Shown here one piece after another: positions 45,484-54,627 of a DNA stretch of 64,000 nucleotides. The notes below the pieces were generated by a model, which saw nothing but the letters and a program-made list of their open reading frames with translations, searched no databases and was not told where the DNA came from. The first letter of the stretch is position 1; every line of letters starts with the position of its first letter. Made by a program: the position numbers and the translations under genes. The DNA comes from Trinickia sp. Y13 (lineage in GTDB: Bacteria > Pseudomonadota > Gammaproteobacteria > Burkholderiales > Burkholderiaceae): the NCBI RefSeq assembly GCF_029522115.1, contig NZ_JAKWFK010000006.1, forward strand, positions 1 through 64,000, given 5' to 3'.

Positions 45484-47481
45484 ATGAACGATCGTGCGAA
45501 CGATGCAGTGACAACGAAGGAAGGCCAATCGGATGTCGTAGGCGGCATCAATATGCTTGGCTGCGGGATCAACAAGCTGTGTTGGCCGGGTGCCGTGCAA
45601 CCGCTCAATCGGGTGCTCGACGCCAAACATAACGAGCAACAGAAGGTTATCGACGGGAAGTCCTATCTCATCGGGGAACGGGTCGATTTCACGCACCGAC
45701 CGCAGGCGATGACACTGACCGAGACGTTCGAATCGGTTGCCGAATACGATAAAAAAAGCAGTGTGAGCGTCAATGCGAAAGGCAAATACGGCGCGTTTTC
45801 GGCCGGTTTCGATTCCACGTTCAGCCATCAGATCTCAACACTCGACGAGCATTACGCGGGGATGCGTCATGACACGCAGCAGCTGTGGACACTGGGAATC
45901 AAGAACATTGAGAGCAATCTGCATTCGGAATTCGTCAAGGCCGTCAAGGCGCTCCCTGAGTTCAAAGAGGACCTGAGCACGATCGACGACTTCATCGACT
46001 TCTTCCATCGCTTCGGCACGGACGTCGTCACGGAGGTGACCGCTGGCGGAAGCATTACGTACTCCGTCCTCATCAAGAAATCGGCGTCGACGAAAAAGAC
46101 CGATTTGGACGTCGCGATTTCAGTCGGGTACGGCGCCTTCGTGGCCAATGCCTCGACGCAGATCAGCGAGGAACAAAAGAAACAAACGCAGGAGCAGAAG
46201 GTTCGAATTACCACGATGGGGGGCCCCGCGAAGGACACCGTCAAGTTCGACTTCAACAACCCGACCAACTGTCACGCCGCCGTTGAAAACTGGCGAGCGA
46301 ATCTCTCGCAAGCGCCGCTGGTCGTCGATATGCAATTGGCGCCGATCGACGAGTTCGTCCCGAGGGAGTGCAAAAAGCAGCAAGAGGCCGTGAGAAAGGC
46401 GCGCGAATGGTGCCTAAGCTATCAAGCGGAGATCGACGCAGGCTGGCAAGACTCGACCATCACCATCAAGAGAGCGCCCAAGAGCGACGCCGCCAAGCAA
46501 TCCGATCCGCTTCGGGCTCAGACGCTCGCGAGCACAGGCGGCTCGCCCGCGCTCAATATCGCGATTGTCGGTTTGAAGCGCGAACTGCGCGGCGAGGAAA
46601 AACTGCAAGCGCCGGGCAAGGACGCCGACGCGGGGGCATTCGCGGCATTCTGGCAGCGGGTCGCGGAAAAGCTGGCCGGCGTAAGCAGCAAAGGCCACGA
46701 AATGGTCCTGCTCGCCAGCGAACGCTGGCCTCGCGACGCGCGCTATTACCCGCCGGTGGGCGTGCGCAAGTTGCTCCGCGAGCACGGCGCCAGTCAGGCC
46801 GCGCTCGATCGCTGGCACGACCTCGTGCGACACATGCAGCCATGCAACATCGCCGGTCTGACTTACGTGCTGGCCGGCAGGTCGCTGAACGGCAGACCGT
46901 CGGATTTTGTCGTCGCCGGCTTCGGCACGAATCCGGACACCATCAACCCGACAGTGAATGTGACGCTGCGCGTCATTACCGGCGATGCTTCGACGACAGG
47001 GTCGCTCGTGACGGCGCTAACGGAGAAGACCAACACCAAGCTCCACATCATTCGAAATCTCGACGGCGAAAAGGCGGCGCTGGCAGCCGGCACGCAACTG
47101 AAGACGACGATCGAAATGGTGAAAGCGGGCGATAGCGGAACGTACCTCGGACAGTATTGGTATTTCCTCCGTTACCCGCGGTATAAGGAGACGCCGAACT
47201 CCCACATCATCATCAATTACGAAACCGGGGCTTGCCTGCAGTCGAAGGTCGTCGAGAAGACCGCTTGCCAGTTGCAGGCATTCGGTGACGACAACCCGCC
47301 ACGGCAGGACGATATCCTCTGGGATGTTCGCGGCGAGCCGGTCAAGACCAATTTCCTTGCTCTTCACTACTGGCCTCAGGCATGGAACCTCACCCAAAGC
47401 GGCAAATCGGCCGGAGTGAGAAATTGGCTAGAAAGCTATATGCTCTGGTCGCTCGAAGAGTTTGACAACCTCCACGGGTAA
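45484..47481 (+). CDS. MACPF-domain (perforin-like) protein
   Basis: The 665-residue product has, at about 174-189, FHRFGTDVVTEVTAGGS, a variant of the MACPF signature [Y/F]-G-T-[H/D]-x(7)-G-G. Preceding segments alternate in beta pattern (SVNAKGKYGAFSAGFDSTFS), and a Lys/Gln-rich helical stretch, STQISEEQKKQTQEQKVR, follows. These are the strands and helix clusters that become transmembrane hairpins in this fold. Residues ~390-660 form an additional C-terminal region of unknown type. There is no Sec signal, so release would need lysis or a dedicated exporter. GGGGAA lies ahead of ATG 45484. It could be a pore-forming toxin or antagonistic/defence effector. A non-lytic MACPF relative is the alternative. 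Confidence 0.7.
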   Translation: MNDRANDAVTTKEGQSDVVGGINMLGCGINKLCWPGAVQPLNRVLDAKHNEQQKVIDGKSYLIGERVDFTHRPQAMTLTETFESVAEYDKKSSVSVNAKGKYGAFSAGFDSTFSHQISTLDEHYAGMRHDTQQLWTLGIKNIESNLHSEFVKAVKALPEFKEDLSTIDDFIDFFHRFGTDVVTEVTAGGSITYSVLIKKSASTKKTDLDVAISVGYGAFVANASTQISEEQKKQTQEQKVRITTMGGPAKDTVKFDFNNPTNCHAAVENWRANLSQAPLVVDMQLAPIDEFVPRECKKQQEAVRKAREWCLSYQAEIDAGWQDSTITIKRAPKSDAAKQSDPLRAQTLASTGGSPALNIAIVGLKRELRGEEKLQAPGKDADAGAFAAFWQRVAEKLAGVSSKGHEMVLLASERWPRDARYYPPVGVRKLLREHGASQAALDRWHDLVRHMQPCNIAGLTYVLAGRSLNGRPSDFVVAGFGTNPDTINPTVNVTLRVITGDASTTGSLVTALTEKTNTKLHIIRNLDGEKAALAAGTQLKTTIEMVKAGDSGTYLGQYWYFLRYPRYKETPNSHIIINYETGACLQSKVVEKTACQLQAFGDDNPPRQDDILWDVRGEPVKTNFLALHYWPQAWNLTQSGKSAGVRNWLESYMLWSLEEFDNLHG

Positions 47482-47488
47482 GCACTGC

Positions 47489-47514
47489 GGCGCTAGCGGC
47501 TAGCGGCTAGCGCC
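47489..47514. repeat. CTAGCGG repeat / inverted repeat
   Basis: GCTAGCG occurs in three overlapping tandem copies, and the block also reads as GGCGCTAGC … GCTAGCGCC around an 8-base loop. It lies between the MACPF stop and the next terminator. Confidence 0.6.
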
Positions 47515-47523
47515 TTCCCAAGC

Positions 47524-47546
47524 GAAGCGCGGCGATGCCGCGCTTC
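47524..47546 (+). terminator. Strong hairpin after the MACPF gene
   Basis: GAAGCGCGGC-GAT-GCCGCGCTTC is a perfect 10-bp stem with a 3-base loop, about 40 bases after the stop. It lies 35 bases before the next gene, so it may only attenuate read-through. Confidence 0.6.
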
Positions 47547-47581
47547 TCGTCATTTCAAGCTCACTTTCCGGGATATCTTTC

Positions 47582-48439
47582 ATGTCCGCTTCGTATCTGG
47601 ACCCCGTGCTGTTCATCGAAGACGGCGACGCCTACGCGCTCGACTGCAAACGGTTTCCCTACCTGTATAACGGCCACGGCCGCTGCGAGCAGTACGCCGA
47701 GCCACGCGGCGAAGAGATCGCGCTTGCGCGCGAAGATCCGCAGTTGGATATCGGCGCGAAATACGCCGGCGTCACTTGGCGCGAAAAACGAATTCCGACC
47801 CGCGACGGCGGATACACGATCAAGGAATTCGATTTCCACGCCGAGCACGTCGAGTATCAGCCGCTATGGGCCACGCCGGCCACGGCGCAAGCGTTCGGCA
47901 TGACCTTGCTGCGCGCCGGCGAATGCATTCGGTTCGAATACGAAGGGCTGGTGTGCGGACACTACACCTATGGCCAATGGGCCGGCCATCAGTCGCCCTA
48001 TCTCGAACTCGGGCGCCGGCGCGAACTGCTCACGTACAACCCGACCGATCTCGAGTACCACGCCTTTGCGCATGCGTTCTTCTCGCGCCATCCGCGCTTG
48101 CCGCTCGTCGTCAGCGTGGCGCGATGGCGGCCTTTCGCGCACGAGATCAGCTTGGCGGACTTATGGCTCGCACCCGGCGACGCCCTGATCCTGCCGCCGC
48201 AGCATTTCCCCGCCCCCCCTCCTCCGGGCGCGTCGAAGCATGACGCGTGGATGGCGGTCGTCAACCTGCATGGCAATCGCAATTCGGCGATGGCTTGCTG
48301 GTTTGAACGCGGCGAGGATAGATTGATCACCGAGACCCTCCTCGGCAATGCCGACGTGATGGCGGCCCCCATGACCGCGCCGCACTATCACGAGGAGCAA
48401 ACGCCTACTCGACACTCGCGGCCCCCGCGCGAGGATTGA
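47582..48439 (+). CDS. Uncharacterised protein downstream of the MACPF gene
   Basis: The 285-residue soluble protein starts MSASYLDPVLFIEDGDAYAL and has aromatic/acidic-rich segments (IRFEYEGLVCGHYTYGQWAG, YHAFAHAFFSRHPRL). A Pro-rich loop comes near the end (PAPPPPGASKHDAW). I recognise no family and see no signal peptide or membrane segment. It follows the MACPF gene on the same strand after 100 bases, so an accessory role such as immunity, chaperone or cargo handling is possible. That is inference from position only. Confidence 0.75.
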   Translation: MSASYLDPVLFIEDGDAYALDCKRFPYLYNGHGRCEQYAEPRGEEIALAREDPQLDIGAKYAGVTWREKRIPTRDGGYTIKEFDFHAEHVEYQPLWATPATAQAFGMTLLRAGECIRFEYEGLVCGHYTYGQWAGHQSPYLELGRRRELLTYNPTDLEYHAFAHAFFSRHPRLPLVVSVARWRPFAHEISLADLWLAPGDALILPPQHFPAPPPPGASKHDAWMAVVNLHGNRNSAMACWFERGEDRLITETLLGNADVMAAPMTAPHYHEEQTPTRHSRPPRED

Positions 48440-48496
48440 GCAAGAATTCCCTCTTGCACACAGATCGGCATGCGAGCGGGCCAGGGCGTTGGACCA

Positions 48497-50608
48497 TCAA
48501 GCCCCGCTCTCACGTTCGAACACCGACGCCAGCCATTTGATCCCGCGCCAAGCGAAGCTTTGTCGCGCCCCGCCGATCGTCGCCGTTCCGTCGATCTCGC
48601 GCGGCCACGCCTCGCTCGTCGGACACGCTCCTATCCGCACGCGATACGTAGCCGCCAAGGGGACGAGCTGATGCGTGCCCGGCTGAAACTGCGCGGCAAG
48701 CGGGCCCCCATAAACGCTCGCGAGCGACGGCGCGTCGAGCGTGGCGAGATTGACGCGATCGACGGCCATCACGCGGCATTGCAGCGCGCCGAGTTCCGGG
48801 ATCGAGGCGACGAAGCTGACGCGATCGCCGGCCGCGACGCGCGAAGCGTCGTCTTCGCCGACAAACGCCTCGCCCTTCACGCCGCTCGGCCCGACCACAT
48901 CGAACAGATGCTCGCCGCGCGGCAGCCAGGTGCTCGGCGCGAGCGCTTCGCTCGTTTGCACGACGCCGTCGAACGGCGCGCGCAGCGTCAGTTGCGCCAC
49001 TTGGGCGGTCAAACCCGTCACCGTCTCGCGCGCCGCATCCCAGCGGCGGCGCAACGCCACACCTTGATCGAGCAGCCGCTCGTCGAACGACTGCTGCTCG
49101 ACTTGCCAGCGCAACAGCGCTTCGTCGGCTTGGGCCGCTTGCAACCGGTGGGTCAGATCAGGCGAAGCCAGCACGGCAAGTACATCGCCGGCCTTCACGC
49201 GCTGGCCGTCCTGCACGATCGGCGCATCGCTCGTCAGATAGGCGGCTTCCGGCGCATAAAGGCCTTGCGCGCGTAGCGGTCCGAGCACAGCCGGTGCGCT
49301 GACGCCGCCATGCCAAGGCAGCACGAAAAAGCCGAACAGCAGCGCACCGATGACCGCCGTGCGCCGCGTTTCGAGACGCCAATGCAGATCGGAGCGGCGC
49401 CGCCAGCACGCGCCGAATTCGCGCGCGATCGGCCGCACGATGAACCAGCCGAACTCCACGAAGAACAACATCAGGCCGAGCGCCTTGAAAAATGCGTGAT
49501 AGACGACGAGCGCGATCGAGAAGAAGACGACGAGCCGATAGAGCCAAGTCGCGAAAGAAAAGGCGATGAGAAACCGCCGACGCTTGGACGAGCACGGCTC
49601 GGGTTGAGGATCGCCGAAGCCGAACAGTCGTTCTCTCACCCACCACCGGCCGAACGCGAATGCGCGATCGTGCAGGTTCGGCATGTCGAGCCAGTCCGAC
49701 AACAGGAAGTAGCCATCGAAGCGCATGAACGGGCTCGCGTTGATCGTCAACGTGCCGATCCACGTCGTCGTCGCGAGCAGAAACGCGCCGGCGCGCAACG
49801 GGCCATCGGGCAGGACGCTCCACGCGAGCGTCGCCAGAGCGGCCAATGCAAGCTCGGTGAGCATGCCGGCCGCGCCGATGCGCAACCGCTCTGCTCGCCC
49901 CGGAACCTTCCAGGCTTCCGTCGTATCGGTATAGAGCACGGGCACCATCACGAGCAGCGCGATGCCCATTGTCGGCACGCGGCAGCCGTAGCGGTGCGCC
50001 GTGAACGCATGCCCGAACTCGTGCAGTAGCTTCGCGCAGCCGATGGCCGCCCCGATCGCGACAAGTCCCCGCAAGTCGGCGTACCCATGGAACGTATGGA
50101 TGAATTCGTCCCAGCGCCGCGACACGAGCACGAGGCCCGTTAGCGCGATCGCCGCCACCGCTATCCAAAACGCCGGCCTGTAGGCGATTTCGGCGTAATG
50201 CGCGAAGCGCCGCAAAAACGGCATCGGCCGCCAAAGCGGCACGCGGATCATCAAGTAGTGCTTGAGCAGCCACATCGCGTGCGACAGCTTGTGCGCCGCT
50301 GCAGCGTTCGCGAGCCGCCCGGTATCGGCTGGGCTCGCGGCGACGAGCAAATGCTGATGCTGCAGCATCCGTGCAAGCGCCTCGAAGTCGTCCATCGTCA
50401 ACCGAAGCGTCGTCTCGGCATTGACCGATGCGACGATCGCCTCGGGGTCGTCCAGCGACCAACGCGAAAGCATCTCGAACGCCGGCCACCCGATCTGGAA
50501 GAAGCGATTGCCCGCGGGATCATGGAGCATCCACGTCGGCGCGCCGTCGGGCGTCGATGCGCCAGAGGTCAGGCTCAGTTCTTGGCGCAGAGAAGGAAGG
50601 CGTGACAT
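48497..50608 (-). CDS. M50 metalloprotease fused to an HlyD-type adaptor
   Basis: The 703-residue protein begins with a ~90-residue domain (FFQIGWPAFEMLSRW, MDDFEALARML) like the PqqD/RRE-type regions of peptide zinc metalloproteases. A multi-pass M50 membrane domain follows, with the zinc site LLHEFGHAFTAHRYG (HEFGH 196-200) and the second motif NASPFMRFDGY (Asp298). From about residue 460 it has an HlyD-like lipoyl/coiled-coil adaptor (IVQDGQRVKAGDVLAVLASP, RAPFDGVVQ). This is the SpoIVFB-like protease plus membrane-fusion arrangement known from peptide-export and modification clusters. It is the last gene of the putative secretion operon, 39 bases after the GAF-HlyD gene. Confidence 0.85.
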   Translation of the reverse strand: MSRLPSLRQELSLTSGASTPDGAPTWMLHDPAGNRFFQIGWPAFEMLSRWSLDDPEAIVASVNAETTLRLTMDDFEALARMLQHQHLLVAASPADTGRLANAAAAHKLSHAMWLLKHYLMIRVPLWRPMPFLRRFAHYAEIAYRPAFWIAVAAIALTGLVLVSRRWDEFIHTFHGYADLRGLVAIGAAIGCAKLLHEFGHAFTAHRYGCRVPTMGIALLVMVPVLYTDTTEAWKVPGRAERLRIGAAGMLTELALAALATLAWSVLPDGPLRAGAFLLATTTWIGTLTINASPFMRFDGYFLLSDWLDMPNLHDRAFAFGRWWVRERLFGFGDPQPEPCSSKRRRFLIAFSFATWLYRLVVFFSIALVVYHAFFKALGLMLFFVEFGWFIVRPIAREFGACWRRRSDLHWRLETRRTAVIGALLFGFFVLPWHGGVSAPAVLGPLRAQGLYAPEAAYLTSDAPIVQDGQRVKAGDVLAVLASPDLTHRLQAAQADEALLRWQVEQQSFDERLLDQGVALRRRWDAARETVTGLTAQVAQLTLRAPFDGVVQTSEALAPSTWLPRGEHLFDVVGPSGVKGEAFVGEDDASRVAAGDRVSFVASIPELGALQCRVMAVDRVNLATLDAPSLASVYGGPLAAQFQPGTHQLVPLAATYRVRIGACPTSEAWPREIDGTATIGGARQSFAWRGIKWLASVFERESGA

Positions 50609-50647
50609 CGATGCGTCGCGTCAGTGATGGCGAAGGCCGCGCACGGC

Positions 50648-52141
50648 TTACCAGCCTAGCCACTGCCGCGCGCTCGCCAGCGGGCGGCGCAGCAGATAGT
50701 AGGCAAGCGGCACCCACCGGCCGTGGATACGTGCGGTGCCCATGACGCCGAGGGGCGGTCTGACGCTACCCGTGAAGGTGGCCTTCACGCGGTAAGCGAC
50801 CACGCCCTCGGGCGTCGGCTCGGCACGATAGGACACGGTATCGATGCGCGCATCGTAGGAAGCAAGCGGCGAGCTCTTCGGATAGAGCGTCACGCTCGCG
50901 CCCGGCACGACGTCGACGTTGTCGGCTACCGGCACATAGGCCGTCAATTCGACATGAGCCGGATCAGCGAGCAGCATCACCTTTTCCCCGATCGACACCG
51001 CTTTGCCGTTCCAATCGTTCGGATCGGAGAAGACGGCCACGCCGGCGCGCGGGGCGTTTACGCTCACGCGGGCGAGTTCGCGCGCCGTGTAATCGAGTTC
51101 GACCGCGCTTTGATCGAGCTTGCCTTTGCGCAGCGCCATGTCGAGCCGGTCCTTGTCGTCCGTGACGGCGAGCTGCGCGGTCTGCCGATATTCCTCCTGC
51201 GCCGTCGCGTAGTTCTTGTTCGCCAGCGCGTAGCGCGAAGCAAGCGCGGTGGAGTCGAGCGCGAACAGCGGCGTGCCCGCTTCCACACGCTGGTTCGGCT
51301 GCGCGAACAAGCGGTCGATGACGCCGTCGAGCGGCGCGCGCACGACGAACGGGTCCTTCGGTGTCACCTCGGCCGGCGCGAGCACGGTCAACGGCACGGG
51401 CACGACGAGCGCACAGACGGCCGCGACGAGCACGCGGCGCCGATGCTTGCCGGCGCGCAGCGCGAGCTTGACGCGTTCGAGCCACGACGCCCGAGGAGAA
51501 AACGCCGCGAGCGCATGAGACCAAACGCGAGCGAGTTCGGCCAGCAGGGCTTCGTCGATTGGCGTCCACGGCTGCTCGCGCGCGAACACTGCCCCGCCGA
51601 ACGAGCGGCCCATCCGATCGACGAGCGGCACCCATAGCGCATGCGCCGGCCACCAGGCGTCCCATTCGGCTGCGAGCGGATCGGGCAGGTCGTGGGCGGT
51701 GAACGCATGCGGCCAAGCGGGCGCCGCGGAGCCGGGGTGCTGCGCCGATGGCGTCTGGGCCGATGGGTTCTTCGGTGATGCGTTCTCAGCCGAGGGGTCC
51801 AACGCCGATGCGTTCGGTCCCGCTGCATCCGCGGCCTCTTCGCTCGGGCTCGCCCCCTGCGCGGCCTGCTCGCGACGTTCGATCGCGCGACACACTTCAC
51901 CGAGCCATTGCACGTAGGGCGCGCCCGGGTCGCTCTGCGGCAAACCCGACACGGCCGCGACGGCGCCCGGCACGGGCGCGGGTGCGCGCCACCACGCCGC
52001 CTGACGATACGGCACGAGCGAGAGCGTTTCGTTGACGATGACGAAGCCGAGCGTCTCCTCGCTCGGCGCTTCGCGCGCACGCGCGGACAATTGCCAGAGC
52101 AAGGCGAGCGCGCTCGCCTCGATCCGCAGCGGGGCGTTCAT
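50648..52141 (-). CDS. GAF-domain-HlyD fusion membrane adaptor
   Basis: From ATG 52141 the product has 497 residues. The N-terminal ~170 residues look like a split GAF-type sensor (LGFVIVNETLSLVPYRQAAW, then VPLVDRMGRSFGGAVFARE) interrupted by an Ala/Ser/Pro-rich insert. One membrane segment follows (RRRVLVAAVCALVVPVPLTV). After it comes an HlyD adaptor (VRAPLDGVIDRLFAQPNQRV). A cytoplasmic sensor directly linked to a periplasmic adaptor suggests gated export. An upstream TTG at 52159 is less likely as start. It sits between the HlyD and M50-HlyD genes. Confidence 0.82.
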   Translation of the reverse strand: MNAPLRIEASALALLWQLSARAREAPSEETLGFVIVNETLSLVPYRQAAWWRAPAPVPGAVAAVSGLPQSDPGAPYVQWLGEVCRAIERREQAAQGASPSEEAADAAGPNASALDPSAENASPKNPSAQTPSAQHPGSAAPAWPHAFTAHDLPDPLAAEWDAWWPAHALWVPLVDRMGRSFGGAVFAREQPWTPIDEALLAELARVWSHALAAFSPRASWLERVKLALRAGKHRRRVLVAAVCALVVPVPLTVLAPAEVTPKDPFVVRAPLDGVIDRLFAQPNQRVEAGTPLFALDSTALASRYALANKNYATAQEEYRQTAQLAVTDDKDRLDMALRKGKLDQSAVELDYTARELARVSVNAPRAGVAVFSDPNDWNGKAVSIGEKVMLLADPAHVELTAYVPVADNVDVVPGASVTLYPKSSPLASYDARIDTVSYRAEPTPEGVVAYRVKATFTGSVRPPLGVMGTARIHGRWVPLAYYLLRRPLASARQWLGW

Positions 52142-52155
52142 GATGCGGCCACCGT

Positions 52156-53016
52156 TCAATGGCCGGGAGCGGCGAAGCGCGCCCAGCCGCTCATGCCCGG
52201 CAACAACTCGGGCGTGTGGGCGGCCAACGCGGCCGTTACGTCGACGGTCTGCGTCACGGGATCGACGCGCGCGCCGATGCGCGCCACCGTGGCCGGATAG
52301 CGCTTGCCGACTTCATCGACATCCACCGTCAGCGCGTGCCCGGGCTTGAGCCAGGCGAGCCACTTCGACGGCACGATCATCTTCAGTTCGAGACGGCTCG
52401 TGTCGACGATCGTCAGAAGCGCTTTGCCGGGCTCGGCGAACTGTTGCGCCGAGGCGCTGCGCTTGACGACGCGCCCGTCGAACGGCGCCGCGATACCGCA
52501 CTTTCGCACCGTCGCCTGCATATAGGCGACTTCGGCCGCGCTCGCTTTCGCCTTCGCTGCGGCTTGCTGCACCTCTATCTCGCCGATGGAATGCAGTTGC
52601 GAGAGGCGATCGTTCACGCGTTTCAGTTGCACGGCCGCATCGGCTTCGGCCTGAGCTTTGTGCAATTGCGCGGCGTACAGCGAGCAATCGAGCGAGACGA
52701 GCGTCTGCCCGGCGCGAAAGGCATCACCATCGCGAAACGGCATCGACGCGATCTTCGCGCTGATTTCACTCGATATGTCGACTTGATCGCGCGCGACGAG
52801 CTGAACGCGTATACGGCCTTCGTCGTCGGCGTGCGCGGACGAAGAAACGCGGGGCACGGCCGGATCCATCGACGCATTCGGCAACGCGGACGCCGCGGGC
52901 AACGCATGCGGCGCCGCGGCTTGAGGCCCCGCGGCCAAGGCGTTGCCGGAGAAACAGCTGCATGCCACTACCATCAGGGCGGTAACACGCCGCCCTGCCC
53001 TGCACCATCGATTCAT
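52156..53016 (-). CDS. HlyD-family periplasmic adaptor
   Basis: The 286-residue protein has an N-terminal signal/anchor (VTALMVVACSCFSGNALA). A lipoyl half (ISAKIASMPFRDGDAFRAGQ), a coiled-coil hairpin, and the second half (CGIAAPFDGRVVKRSASAQQ, then VDEVGKRYPATVARIGARVD) follow. It bridges inner-membrane components to the TolC-like protein. Its ATG overlaps the upstream stop by 4 bp and the next gene starts 15 bases after its own end. Confidence 0.9.
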   Translation of the reverse strand: MNRWCRAGRRVTALMVVACSCFSGNALAAGPQAAAPHALPAASALPNASMDPAVPRVSSSAHADDEGRIRVQLVARDQVDISSEISAKIASMPFRDGDAFRAGQTLVSLDCSLYAAQLHKAQAEADAAVQLKRVNDRLSQLHSIGEIEVQQAAAKAKASAAEVAYMQATVRKCGIAAPFDGRVVKRSASAQQFAEPGKALLTIVDTSRLELKMIVPSKWLAWLKPGHALTVDVDEVGKRYPATVARIGARVDPVTQTVDVTAALAAHTPELLPGMSGWARFAAPGH

Positions 53017-54605
53017 TGCGTTTTTGCTCCATCCGCGCGGCCGAATTGGGCCCAACGCGTTTGCTCCATGTCGATCGACTGCTCGATCGATTTCAAATCG
53101 CCCTTGCCGGCATCCGCGGGCAGCGGGTCGAGCCCGAGCGTCGCCAACAGCTGGCCGTAAGCGCTCTCGAGCTCACCATAGCTTTGATATAGACGCAGTT
53201 CCGACATCATGGCAGAAGTCGCCGCACGAATCTCCTCGAGCTTGCCTTGCGCGTTCGCCACGGTGGCGTTGTGCGTGTGCTGCAGGATCTGGCCGTCTAC
53301 GTCGTTGATCTGCTTGAACAGATCGAACTGGCGCTCCTTGGCGCTGAACTCGGCGCGCGCAACGTGCACTTGCGTGAGCACGGCCATCGACAGCGCGAGC
53401 TGCTGCGCATGAGCGACGTCGCGTTGGGCGTTCGCCATGCCGCGGATGTTCTTGGCATTGAGCAGGTTCAACAGATTCCAGCTCATGTTGATGCCCGCCG
53501 CACGCCATGCATGGTAGGCGAGGAAGCTGTTGCTATCGTAGTGCGTGCCCAACTGGAATTCGATGCCGGGCAAGAGCTTGGCGATCGCCTTGTGCGTCTC
53601 GTTGATGCTGATGCGCTCGTTGTAGCTCGCTTCCACGAGTTCGGGCCGGCGCTCCAGCGCCGTCTCTTCCATGCGGTCCATCGGCATGTCGAACTGCGGC
53701 ACGCTAAAGCCCGAGGGCGGCGCGAGCACGATGTCGGTGCCGGGTGCGACGTTCATGAGCGATGCGAGTCGCGGCTTGGCCTCGTCGAGCAGGTCGCGCA
53801 CGGCTTCGAGCTGGCGCATGATGTCGAGCAGCGTGTGCTGATAGGCGAGCGTATCGAGCGGCGAGCGCAGCCCTTCCTGCTGCGACTTGCGCGAATCCTC
53901 CAGCGCTTGCTTGGCCTGCGCGAGCAGCGGGCCGATCCGGTTCTCGAGGCGTTGCGCGCCGGCCGCTTGCCAGTATGCTTCGCGCACTTGCTGCATCATC
54001 AGCTGCACGACCTTGCGCCGGCGCTGCTCGACGACGAGCACGCGATCGGCCTGCTCCTTGGCCTCGAAGTAGCTGACGCCGAAATCGAGCACGTTCCACG
54101 AGAACGTGAGATCGGCCGTGCGATCGTTCTGATCGGTCGAATACGACGGCTCCAACGACACCTGACGCGTCTGCAGCGAGATGGACTCCGACGCGAGCGG
54201 ATGGTCCCGGTGCGTATAGCCGGCTGCGGCCGTCAAGCGCGGCAGCATGTCGAAATTCGCCACGTCGAGTTGCTTCTGCGCGAGCGCCTCTTCCATCATC
54301 TTCAGGCGATGGTCGAGGTTGTAGCGAATCGCGCGCGCCATGGCTTCTTCGAGCGTGACGGGGCCGTTGAGCGGCGGTTGATCCGCGAACATCGCCGTAC
54401 GATCGGTTCGTGCGCTCTGTGCCCGCTCGGCGTCGGTGAACGGCGTCGGCTTGATCGCACAGCCCGACAGCCACAATGCCGCCACCGAGAGGGCGATCAG
54501 CGACGGACGCAATGCGCGCTTCGCACGCGGCTCGCGCGCTGCGTTTGCGGCAAGCGCCATGGCAGGCGCGGGCATCGATTCGGCAACTGACGGTTGTAGT
54601 CTCAT
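53013..54605 (-). CDS. TolC-family outer-membrane lipoprotein
   Basis: The protein has a signal with lipobox LWLSGC and then an outer-membrane efflux domain (VTLEEAMARAIRYNLDHRLK, LVEASYNERISINETHKAI, LNLLNAKNIRGMANAQRDVA). It would be the channel of the export line. The start is uncertain: ATG 54605 (530 residues), 54575 and 54560 are all in frame. The frame extends to 55127, but that part overlaps the giant-protein gene in another frame and lacks homology. The order TolC-HlyD-HlyD is typical of type I systems. Confidence 0.88.
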   Translation of the reverse strand: MRLQPSVAESMPAPAMALAANAAREPRAKRALRPSLIALSVAALWLSGCAIKPTPFTDAERAQSARTDRTAMFADQPPLNGPVTLEEAMARAIRYNLDHRLKMMEEALAQKQLDVANFDMLPRLTAAAGYTHRDHPLASESISLQTRQVSLEPSYSTDQNDRTADLTFSWNVLDFGVSYFEAKEQADRVLVVEQRRRKVVQLMMQQVREAYWQAAGAQRLENRIGPLLAQAKQALEDSRKSQQEGLRSPLDTLAYQHTLLDIMRQLEAVRDLLDEAKPRLASLMNVAPGTDIVLAPPSGFSVPQFDMPMDRMEETALERRPELVEASYNERISINETHKAIAKLLPGIEFQLGTHYDSNSFLAYHAWRAAGINMSWNLLNLLNAKNIRGMANAQRDVAHAQQLALSMAVLTQVHVARAEFSAKERQFDLFKQINDVDGQILQHTHNATVANAQGKLEEIRAATSAMMSELRLYQSYGELESAYGQLLATLGLDPLPADAGKGDLKSIEQSIDMEQTRWAQFGRADGAKTQ

Positions 54606-54627
54606 TGGTCTTGAAGGTTGACGGGGT

